NCBI RefSeq assembly: GCF_000718135.1
Contig: NZ_JOEM01000010.1
Span: 1-64,000, forward strand
Reading direction: 5' to 3'
DNA from: Streptomyces cyaneofuscatus
Lineage (GTDB): Bacteria; Actinomycetota; Actinomycetes; Streptomycetales; Streptomycetaceae
Length of the DNA stretch: 64,000 nt
In this document: in pieces, positions 54,694 through 62,230 of the stretch
Position numbering within the stretch: position 1 is the stretch's first letter
Layout of the letters: every line of letters begins with the position of its first letter
The notes under the pieces: generated by a model
What the model saw: the letters and a program-made list of their open reading frames with translations, nothing else
Databases searched by the model: none
What the model was told of the DNA's origin: nothing
Translations under genes and position numbers: made by a program

Positions 54694-57600
54694 GTGTCAG
54701 AGATACGGATGACCGTGGACCGCATGCTCGTACGCTGTGAGGCGGAGCCGACACCGGCCGTCGAGCGGCACCTGACCGGTGCCGACGATGACCCGGAGAG
54801 CTGGCTCGTGTCGGCGACCGGTCTGCTGCGTGCCTCCTGGAGCGAGGGCGGTCGTGACTGCGCGGTGGCCGCGGTTGCTGTCCTCGAGTACGCGCTCGAC
54901 ATGGGGGACAGGGTGCACCCGCAGCGGCCCCGCTGGGTGCTGCACCTGTGGCTGGCCGAGCGCACGCTGGCGCGCAGGTTCGAGGACCACCGGTTGTCGG
55001 ACGAGGTCCAGCACCATCTCGCCGCCCAGACCCAGGGCCGGTCCGCGGACGATCCGGTCGCGGTCGCGGCGAACTACCTGGAGGAACCCCCGCCCCGTCA
55101 CTTCGAGCCGCCCCGGCGGTCACACCCGGACGCCGTACGGCTGGCCGACGGGCTTCCGGCGGACGACCTGGTCCGGCCCTGTCTGCTGGCCCGGCTGGCG
55201 CAGTCCGCGTACTTCCGCCTGGAGTCGGGCGACGCGACCGCGCTGGAGGACGCCGGACGGTGGGCCGACGCGGCGTTCACCGGCATCACCGCCGACCACC
55301 CGGAGGCGGCTTTCGTCAGCCGTACCGCGGTCCACACGGCGCTGATCCGCTTCCGTGACCGGCCGAGCGACGTGCGGAGCGTGCGGCTGGGCCTGAGGGC
55401 GGGCCGGTCGGCACTGCGGGCGGTGGAGCACTCCCGGCGTTACGGCACCGGCTCCGTCGACGCCGCCTCGGCCCATCTCATGCTCTCCCTCGCCCTCACG
55501 GCATTCCTGCCGTTCGATCCGGACGAGGAACTGGTCGACGAGGCCATCGCCCAGTTGCAGGCCTTTCAGGCCTGCGCACCGCCCGACGACAACGGGATGT
55601 ATGCCGGGAACATGCCGGCCCTGCTCGCTGTGCGGGCCGTTCTGACCGGCTCGCCCGACGACTTCCGGCGCTCGGACGAACTGTGGGCCGCGCTCCAGCG
55701 GGACCTGCCGCCGGACCACCCCCTTTCCCCGCACATCGCGGACAAACGCGCCGCGTGCGCCAAGATGGCGCAGATGCTCACGTGGCTGCCGTTCAACGCC
55801 GGCCGGCTGCTCAAGCTCGCGCGTCCGCTGCTGGGTCCGCTGCTGACCGGGGTGCAGCTGCCGCCCATCCGGATGTCCGTGCCGCCCGGCCGCCCCGGCG
55901 TGCGGTCCCCCGGCCCGGGGCCTGAGGACTTCGCCCCCTTCGTCGGCGCGTCCCGGCCCGCTTCGGCGGACGCCCGGACCGATCGGGCCGGACCCGTTGC
56001 GGTGTGGCCGCCGGGGCCGCCCACGGACGCCGGCCCCGCGCAGCCGGCCTCCGCGGCCGATGTCGAGGGGCTGCCCGCGGACGCCGCGGCCGTGCGGAGC
56101 GCCCTGCTGGGTGCGGGGGTCAGCGACCCCCGCCGACTGACCCTGGCCGTGGACCAGTTGCACGCCCTGCTGGCCGAGCCACTGCCCGACGGGCGGCGCG
56201 GCTTCGCCGCGAGCATCCTCGTGCAGTTGCTGGCCGCCCAGTTCATGTTCAGCGAGGACCTGGAGGATCTGGAGCGGGCCGTACGGTGCGGGGATGAGCA
56301 GCTGGCCCTGCTGCCGCCGACGAGTTCGCGGTACATCGAGCTGCTGTGCGCGGTGGAGAGGCACCGGCACGCCTACGGTGAACTGCACCAGGACGAGTCG
56401 ACGGTCGCGCGGGCGGCCGACGCGTTGGCCTGGGCGGTGGGCCGGCGGCCGGAGATGTCGGCGAGCTGGCTCGGCTGTGTCCTTCCCTACGCGCATGCCC
56501 TGGCATTCGTCTCCTGGTTGCGCCGGGACGTGACCGGTACCCAGGAGGCGGTGCGGCTCGTCGAACTGGCGGCGCGGAGCCTCGAAGGACTGCCGGACCG
56601 GCCGGAGTACACGCCCGAGCTGGCCGCGGTGCGTGAGCAGCTCCGCCCAGCCCTGACCATGGTCACCGATCTGGTCCGCCAGGCCCACGACCAGGTCATC
56701 TGGCACGTGAAAGCCGACGGAACCGGCCCGTGGGACCCGGCCGCCGACCGGGTGCTGCCTCCCGGAGCCCGGTTGGTGAATGCGCAGATCGCGCTCGGCG
56801 AGGCAGTGAAGGTCCGGGACTGGGACCGCGCGACAGAGGCCGGGGCGGCTGCGCTGGAGGCGCTGCCGCTGGTCGTGTCACAGGCGCTGCACCGGGAGGA
56901 CCGTCAGGCTGTTCTGCGCACCGCGCTGCTCGGCCGCCGCTATCCGGCACCGGCCGGACGCCGCCGCACCTCCGATCTCCCGGACCGGCTCGCGGGGACG
57001 AGCCTGGCCAGGACCACGTGCGCGGTGGCGCTCGCCGCTGGGCGTACGGAGCGGGCGGCGGCGCTGCTGGAGCAGGGGCGGGCGGTGCTGATGGGGCAGG
57101 ACCTCCAGGCCCGCAGCGATGTGTCCGACCTGGCCGCCGCCCATCCGCAGGCGGCCGAGGCGTTCACCGCGCTGGCCCGGCGACTGAGGGAGACGGAAGC
57201 GGCGGGTGCGCCGGACACGGGGCTGGGCGCCCGGCGGCCGCACCGGGCCGACGCGCCGGTCGGGCCCGGCGAAGCCGCGCGGATCAGGGAGCAGCACGCG
57301 GCGGCCGAGGAGTGGCAGCGGCTGCTGACCCGGATTCGGGGGCTCGACGGATTCACGCACTTCCTGCTGCCTCCGAGCGCCGAACAGATGCTGCGTGAGG
57401 CGAAGGAGGGGCCGGTCGTCCTGCTCAACGTCGACCCGCTGCGTTCCGATGCCCTGGTCGTCACGGCCGAGGGCATCGAGCTCGTCCCACTCGGTGTCAC
57501 CGAGGGACAACTGGCCCTCACCGCCCAGCGGTTCCTCGCGGCGGTGTCCGTGGGCGCCGACGAGCCGCGGGCCCGGCGAAAGGAGGCGTCCGCAACCGTG

Positions 57601-58461
57601 TTCGGCATCCTCGAATGGCTCTGGGACGCCATCGCGGAACCGGTGCTGGAGACGGTGGGCCTGACCCGCCCGATACCCGAGGGCACCCCGCGCGCTGCGG
57701 TGCCGAGGCTCTGGTGGTCGGCGTCCGGCCCGCTGGCCCATCTGCCGCTGCACGCCGCCGGTCACCACCGGGCGGCCGACGGGCGCTCCGTGCTGGACCG
57801 GGTCGCCTCCTCCTACACGCCCAGCATCAGGGCGCTGCGGCATGCCCGCCAGGCCCCGGCGGCGCGCGGTGGCGGCGGCCCCTTCCTGGCGATACGCCGC
57901 CCCACCGGTACCGGCGGCCGGGACGGCGCGTCCGTGGCCGAGGTGGAGGCGATGGCCCGTACCGTGGCCGGGCTGCGGACGGTGGAGGGCGAGGACGCGA
58001 CGGTGGGACGGGTGCTCGCCGAGCTGTCCTCGGCGGCCACCGTGCACTTCGCGTGCCATGGCCTCAGTGACGCGGAGGACCCGTCCCGAAGCCACCTGGA
58101 ACTCGCCGACGGACGGCTCGGGGTGCTGGACGTCGCCCGCAGGCATCTGCCGCACGCCCAGCTCGCCGTCCTGCTGGCCTGCCACACCGCCCGTACCGAC
58201 CGCCTCCCCGATGAGGCCATCCATCTGACGTCGGCGTTCCTGACGGCCGGGTATCCGCAGGTGGTGGGGGCGCTGTGGGAGGCGACGGACCTGGTCTCGG
58301 TGCGGATGGCGGATCGTTTGTACCGGGCCCTGCGGACGTACGGCGGTGGTCTCGACGTCACCGACACCGCGCGGGCCGTGCACGGGATCGTCAGGGAGCT
58401 GCGGGCGCGGCATCCCGCCTCGCCCCAGGTATGGGCACCGTACGTCCACACGGGGCGCTGA
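54694..58461 (+). CDS. CHAT-protease and helical-repeat protein of a CATRA-type conflict system
   Basis: This 1255-aa protein has a long helical repeat region (about residues 60-850, TPR-like) and a C-terminal CHAT (caspase-like) protease domain: H1122 in HFACHGLSD and C1163 in LLACHTAR. In the family an active CHAT protease cuts an effector when the repeats sense a trigger. The next two genes are tightly linked and the small neighbour matches the CATRA-associated family. GTG 54694 follows AGGGAAG; ATG 54709 is possible. Confidence 0.85.
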   Translation: MSEIRMTVDRMLVRCEAEPTPAVERHLTGADDDPESWLVSATGLLRASWSEGGRDCAVAAVAVLEYALDMGDRVHPQRPRWVLHLWLAERTLARRFEDHRLSDEVQHHLAAQTQGRSADDPVAVAANYLEEPPPRHFEPPRRSHPDAVRLADGLPADDLVRPCLLARLAQSAYFRLESGDATALEDAGRWADAAFTGITADHPEAAFVSRTAVHTALIRFRDRPSDVRSVRLGLRAGRSALRAVEHSRRYGTGSVDAASAHLMLSLALTAFLPFDPDEELVDEAIAQLQAFQACAPPDDNGMYAGNMPALLAVRAVLTGSPDDFRRSDELWAALQRDLPPDHPLSPHIADKRAACAKMAQMLTWLPFNAGRLLKLARPLLGPLLTGVQLPPIRMSVPPGRPGVRSPGPGPEDFAPFVGASRPASADARTDRAGPVAVWPPGPPTDAGPAQPASAADVEGLPADAAAVRSALLGAGVSDPRRLTLAVDQLHALLAEPLPDGRRGFAASILVQLLAAQFMFSEDLEDLERAVRCGDEQLALLPPTSSRYIELLCAVERHRHAYGELHQDESTVARAADALAWAVGRRPEMSASWLGCVLPYAHALAFVSWLRRDVTGTQEAVRLVELAARSLEGLPDRPEYTPELAAVREQLRPALTMVTDLVRQAHDQVIWHVKADGTGPWDPAADRVLPPGARLVNAQIALGEAVKVRDWDRATEAGAAALEALPLVVSQALHREDRQAVLRTALLGRRYPAPAGRRRTSDLPDRLAGTSLARTTCAVALAAGRTERAAALLEQGRAVLMGQDLQARSDVSDLAAAHPQAAEAFTALARRLRETEAAGAPDTGLGARRPHRADAPVGPGEAARIREQHAAAEEWQRLLTRIRGLDGFTHFLLPPSAEQMLREAKEGPVVLLNVDPLRSDALVVTAEGIELVPLGVTEGQLALTAQRFLAAVSVGADEPRARRKEASATVFGILEWLWDAIAEPVLETVGLTRPIPEGTPRAAVPRLWWSASGPLAHLPLHAAGHHRAADGRSVLDRVASSYTPSIRALRHARQAPAARGGGGPFLAIRRPTGTGGRDGASVAEVEAMARTVAGLRTVEGEDATVGRVLAELSSAATVHFACHGLSDAEDPSRSHLELADGRLGVLDVARRHLPHAQLAVLLACHTARTDRLPDEAIHLTSAFLTAGYPQVVGALWEATDLVSVRMADRLYRALRTYGGGLDVTDTARAVHGIVRELRARHPASPQVWAPYVHTGR

Positions 58462-58466
58462 CAGTG

Positions 58467-58871
58467 ATGACGACAGAGCGGAAGGACGGCGGCGTGAGCA
58501 CATCGGACAGGGCGGCCTCGATCGGCCGGGGGACGCACGAGGCAACGCGTCTGGTGCTGGAACTGATCCAGGAGGAGTGGCACCTGCCGCCCTGGAAGTG
58601 GGAGGAGATCGCGGAACAGCTCGACGAGCTGTCGGCAGCCCTGGCCGCGGGCGACCGGGCGGCGGTGGACGAGCTGACCGGCGAACTGGAGGAGGTTTCC
58701 GGCCCCCGGGTCTCCCGGATCGGCGCCCCGCCGGACGGGGAGCCGTCGGAGGGCGACAGGAAGGTGCCGCTGCCCGAGGAGTACAGGGAGCGGGTCGTCG
58801 CCCTCGTGCACACACTCGCCACGGAGTCCGCGCCCGGCGGATCACGCCCCCAGCCCTCCGAGCGGAACTGA
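58467..58871 (+). CDS. CATRA-system-associated protein
   Basis: This 134-aa protein contains LVLELIQEEWHLPPWKWEEIA, LDELSAALAAGDRAAVDELT and GPRVSRIG. I recognise this pattern as the small protein that accompanies caspase/CHAT and TPR genes in CATRA conflict systems. Its role is unproven; adaptor or substrate are possible. It starts 6 bases after the CHAT stop, in the same operon. A start at GTG 58497 is also plausible. Confidence 0.75.
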   Translation: MTTERKDGGVSTSDRAASIGRGTHEATRLVLELIQEEWHLPPWKWEEIAEQLDELSAALAAGDRAAVDELTGELEEVSGPRVSRIGAPPDGEPSEGDRKVPLPEEYRERVVALVHTLATESAPGGSRPQPSERN

Positions 58872-58880
58872 CGGCCGCCG

Positions 58881-59597
58881 ATGCTGTCGGTGATCGGCAA
58901 CGTCGCGGTCGGTCTGCTGACCAGTCTCATCGGTCTCGGTCTGGGTGCGTTGTGGGAGCGGGGCCGGCAGACCAGGAAGCTGTACCGCAAGGCCGCCTTC
59001 TTCGGCACCCGCCCGGGCGACCCCTGCGTACTCGTCGCCGGAACCAAGCACGGGCAGTCGGAAACGGTCCACCAACGGGACCTGCGTGCCGTCGTCGAAC
59101 TGTCCGTGCTGCTGGGCGAACTCGGTTGCCCGGTGAGTGTGGAGTCAGGTGAACTGCGCGGCACCAACGGCGACCGTACGGAGTTCTGCGTCGGCGGGCC
59201 CATCGGCGGTGCGAATCCGCGGACCGGGGGGCATCTCACCGCCTGTCTGCCGGGGGTGACGATCACTCCGTTCGGCGACCGGCCCGACTCGATGGCGATC
59301 GTGGTCGGCGGCGAGCGCTACTACTTCGACCGGGGGCACCAGGAGTACGCCGTGGTCGCCAAGTTCAGGCCGCCGGAGTCGAGCCGACCGGTCGTGCTCG
59401 TGTGCGGACAGAGCTCGGTGGCGAACCAGGCGGCGGTCCACTTCCTGCGGCGCGAGTACGCGGAGGTGGCGCGGTCGGTGGCGTCCCTGGACCAGTACTG
59501 CCTGCTGATCAAGGTCTCCCACATCGAGGTCTACGCGTTCCACCGGTCGGTGCTGGAACGGGATGTGTCGGCGGAGGCGTTCGCGGCGGCGGAGTGA
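58881..59597 (+). CDS. Membrane-anchored protein of unknown function in the CATRA locus
   Basis: This 238-aa protein has one N-terminal transmembrane segment (MLSVIGNVAVGLLTSLIGLG) and a soluble domain with CVLVAGTKH, FCVGGPIGGANPRTGGHL, SMAIVVGGERYYFD and VLVCGQSSVANQAAVHFL. The glycine-rich loops suggest a nucleotide-type binding fold (SLOG-like), but I cannot assign a family. It lies 9 bases after the CATRA-associated gene, so it is probably part of the system and a candidate effector. Confidence 0.65.
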   Translation: MLSVIGNVAVGLLTSLIGLGLGALWERGRQTRKLYRKAAFFGTRPGDPCVLVAGTKHGQSETVHQRDLRAVVELSVLLGELGCPVSVESGELRGTNGDRTEFCVGGPIGGANPRTGGHLTACLPGVTITPFGDRPDSMAIVVGGERYYFDRGHQEYAVVAKFRPPESSRPVVLVCGQSSVANQAAVHFLRREYAEVARSVASLDQYCLLIKVSHIEVYAFHRSVLERDVSAEAFAAAE

Positions 59598-59630
59598 GGT
59601 GAGCACCCTCCACGTGGGGCTCGTGCACGC

Positions 59631-59667
59631 CGATGAGCACCCGGTCCCCTGTGCCGGGTGCTCATCG
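59631..59667. terminator. Terminator between the CATRA locus and the convergent operon
   Basis: GATGAGCACCCGG / CCGGGTGCTCATC pair perfectly (13 bp, 14 with flanking C/G) around a 9-base loop. It serves both convergent transcripts. Confidence 0.85.
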
Positions 59668-59702
59668 GGCCGCCGGGCCCGAAGGCCGGTCCGTGCGCTC
59701 GT

Positions 59703-60089
59703 TCAGATCCCCGAGTACTCCATGGACGGATCGAGGTCGGCCAGCGCGTCGACATAGCGTCGGATCTTGCGGTTCGCCTTGATGCCGAAGGAACCGAGAT
59801 TGCGGCCGACGCCGAGCATGATCTCGCGGTTCGGCCCGCGGTTCCACATGTACATGTGGACCGCGGACTTCTGGATCCCCGCTCCCCGGCCGCCGAGCAG
59901 CGCCATCACGACGAAGTCCGGACGGTCCTCGGCCACGGTGTCGAAGACCGAGCCGCTGGGCTGCTCGAAGGTGGTTCCCGCGCCGGTGACGTGCTCGCTC
60001 CACCAGCTCACCCGCATCGCCTCGCGGAAGACGTCCGCCGCCTCCGCCATCGACAGCTGCGTCGTGATCTCCACAGGTGACTTGGCCAT
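59703..60089 (-). CDS. Uncharacterised protein, last gene of a three-gene operon
   Basis: This 128-aa soluble protein has VFREAMRVSWWSEHVTGAG, MALLGGRGAGIQKSAVHMYM and MLGVGRNLGSFGIKANRKIR. I do not recognise a family. It follows the 57-aa zinc-ribbon gene by 30 bases; AGGAGAAC precedes its ATG. Both neighbours share that ribosome binding site. Confidence 0.65.
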   Translation of the reverse strand: MAKSPVEITTQLSMAEAADVFREAMRVSWWSEHVTGAGTTFEQPSGSVFDTVAEDRPDFVVMALLGGRGAGIQKSAVHMYMWNRGPNREIMLGVGRNLGSFGIKANRKIRRYVDALADLDPSMEYSGI

Positions 60090-60119
60090 GCCTTGTTCTC
60101 CTCTTTCGTTCCGCTCGCT

Positions 60120-60293
60120 CTACTTGTCCTCGAAGACCTTTTCGCTGAACCGGTTGCGCTGACCGCTGGCGATCCAGTTCTTGCAGGCGGGGTTGCGGCA
60201 CTCGTAGACGACCCACGAGCCCATGGGCTGCCGCTGTTCGCTCTTGACGCTCATGCGCTGCCGGCAGACCTGGCAGCTTCGGCCTTTGGCCAT
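60120..60293 (-). CDS. Small zinc-ribbon protein (57 aa)
   Basis: The 57-aa product begins MAKGRSCQVCRQRMSVKSEQ and contains VYECRNPACKNW: two CxxC-like pairs (CQVC and CRNPAC) that would hold one zinc. It ends FSEKVFEDK. GGAGAGAAGAC precedes the ATG. The neighbours lie 27 and 30 bases away on the same strand, so it belongs to a three-gene operon. Function is unknown. Confidence 0.75.
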   Translation of the reverse strand: MAKGRSCQVCRQRMSVKSEQRQPMGSWVVYECRNPACKNWIASGQRNRFSEKVFEDK

Positions 60294-60320
60294 GTCTTCT
60301 CTCCTTGGGAGTCGGTTGCC

Positions 60321-61040
60321 TCAGAAACGGGACGGAGGCAGGGGGATGAACGGGCGCAGCTCTTCGGCGGCCCAGTGGACCGGTGTCTGGAACGCCTCCC
60401 CGATGCCGGTGTAGAGGGCGTGCAGGGTGTCCGCCGACATCCAGACGAAGCGGCTCCGGGTGGGGTCGGTGTCGCTGGCGGGCGCGTCGACGACGGCCAC
60501 GAAGCGGCCGTCGTCCGCGGTACCGACGTGGACGACGTTGGAGTCCGGCATCTCGGTGATCTGCGCGACCCGGCGGAGCTCGCCCGGTGCGAGCGGCGTG
60601 ATCCGGGCCTCCCCCGGGGCAGGCGGGGGGCTCCCTGCGAGCCAGGGCTCGGAGTGGTTCTTCCGCCAGAACAGCCAGTCGTCGGTGGGCAGCCGGCCGG
60701 CCGGTACGCCGTTCGCCCGGAAGAACTCCAGCGCGGCCGTCCGCACGGAGCGGTAGGCGGGGTCGTCGAAGTCGGAGCCGATCAGGTTCCACATCGTGCG
60801 CGCCGCCCCGAACAGGGCGAAGCCTCCGGCCGGCAGTACGGCGTTCGCCAGCTCCCGCGCGAAGCCCCCCGGGTCCGACTCGGCGAACGGCAGGAAAGGC
60901 TCCTGCAGTTCACCCCATACATCCGTGGCATCGATGCCGGTGGCGGCGGGGTCGAACTCGAAGCGGCCGAAGCGCTCCATCCGCGCCACCACATCGCCCG
61001 GCAGGCGTGTGGCGCGGGGGTTCCCGGCAGACAGAGCCAT
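60321..61040 (-). CDS. Uncharacterised conserved protein, first gene of a three-gene operon
   Basis: This 239-aa soluble protein has no named domain. Notable parts are RFGRFEFDPAATGID, DWLFWRKNHSEPWLAG, DDGRFVAVVDAPAS and WMSADTLHALYTGIGEAFQT. AGGAGAACGCC precedes its ATG. Downstream lie the 57-aa zinc-ribbon gene and the 128-aa gene. It is divergent from the XRE regulator gene, a hint that this regulator controls it. Confidence 0.65.
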   Translation of the reverse strand: MALSAGNPRATRLPGDVVARMERFGRFEFDPAATGIDATDVWGELQEPFLPFAESDPGGFARELANAVLPAGGFALFGAARTMWNLIGSDFDDPAYRSVRTAALEFFRANGVPAGRLPTDDWLFWRKNHSEPWLAGSPPPAPGEARITPLAPGELRRVAQITEMPDSNVVHVGTADDGRFVAVVDAPASDTDPTRSRFVWMSADTLHALYTGIGEAFQTPVHWAAEELRPFIPLPPSRF

Positions 61041-61276
61041 GGCGTTCTCCTGGGTACAAGGGCGGAAACCGGTCGATGCGGGTGCGCCGGAACCGGGCTC
61101 AACCTGTCTAACAAGGGCCGGAGTTCGCGATCAACGATTCTTCACAGAACCGGACGATCGCCGGAAAACCAGGACGGCCACGGGATGCCGCGCGAGACCC
61201 GGACGACTTGGCCGGTTCTGTGCGAAACTCGGCGCCACGGGGGCACCGCCTGCGCGGAGAAGGGAAGTTGTGCACG

Positions 61277-62230
61277 ATGGGGCGTCCACAGAAGGAGATA
61301 GTCCTGGACGGGTCGCCGACCCGCCTCTTCGCCTACTGGCTCCGGGACCTGCGCGGATCGGCCGGATTCACACTGGAACAACTGGCCCGTCGCACCGGAT
61401 ACGGCAGGACGACCGTCAGCGACGCCATGCGGGGCGAGACCCAGCCCAGCCGTCCGGTCACCCTGGCGATCGTCGGCGCCTGCGGCGGCGACGTGCGGCG
61501 GTGGGGCGAATACTGGGCGCAGGTGCGCCGGGCCCTGGACCCCGACTCCCCGGACGGTCCTGACGGGGTCGTCCCACCCCCCTGGGACGGCCCGGCGGGC
61601 CGCACGGCCGGGGTGCACACCGAGCAGTGCCCGGCGGACTGCGCGCGAACCGACCCGCACGGCTGGTACACCGAGTCCGTGTCCACCCGGCTCAGGCTGG
61701 ACACCCCGACCCCCGAAGCGTGGGAACGCCGGGTCGTGGTGGCGACCTGCGACGGCCTGGACCGGATCCCGGTCGGGGTGAGCGTGCCCCGGCGTACCGG
61801 CGACACGACGGGCGGGCACGGACTGGACATCTCGCTGGTCCGGGGAGGGCGGCTGGCGGACGGCGTGCCGCAGTACGAGAGCTACTTCGAGCGGTTCCTG
61901 GTGCTGCCCGAACCGCTCAGGGCCGGCACCCGCCATGTGTACGAAGTGAGGCTGCGCATACCGCCGGCCCAGCCGATGGCGCCGCACTTCGTGCATGTGC
62001 CGCTGACCCGCAGCGAGCACTTCCGGCTGCGGGTCGGCTTCGACCGGGCGAGGCTGCCGCGTACGGTGTGGCGCCTGGCCGGGGTGCCCACCGCCGTGAT
62101 CTACCAGCACGACCCCGGCACACCCGCCCTGCGGCCGGACGAACGGGGCCTGGTGGACGTCGAGTTCGCGGCGATGAAGGTGGGCTACGGTTACGGGCTG
62201 TGCTGGCTGGAGGCGGGCGCCGGAGGGTAG
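61277..62230 (+). CDS. XRE-type helix-turn-helix protein with C-terminal sensory-like domain
   Basis: This 317-aa protein begins with an XRE-type helix-turn-helix (FTLEQLARRTGYGRTTVSDAM) of a form often seen in Streptomyces conflict loci. The rest (about 90-317) is beta-rich with no domain I can name, for instance RVVVATCDGLDRIPVGVSV and HVYEVRLRIPP. It may sense a ligand. ATG 61277 follows AGGGAAG; an in-frame start at 61208 lacks support. Its 3' end overlaps the convergent NB-ARC gene by 40 bases. Confidence 0.75.
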   Translation: MGRPQKEIVLDGSPTRLFAYWLRDLRGSAGFTLEQLARRTGYGRTTVSDAMRGETQPSRPVTLAIVGACGGDVRRWGEYWAQVRRALDPDSPDGPDGVVPPPWDGPAGRTAGVHTEQCPADCARTDPHGWYTESVSTRLRLDTPTPEAWERRVVVATCDGLDRIPVGVSVPRRTGDTTGGHGLDISLVRGGRLADGVPQYESYFERFLVLPEPLRAGTRHVYEVRLRIPPAQPMAPHFVHVPLTRSEHFRLRVGFDRARLPRTVWRLAGVPTAVIYQHDPGTPALRPDERGLVDVEFAAMKVGYGYGLCWLEAGAGG

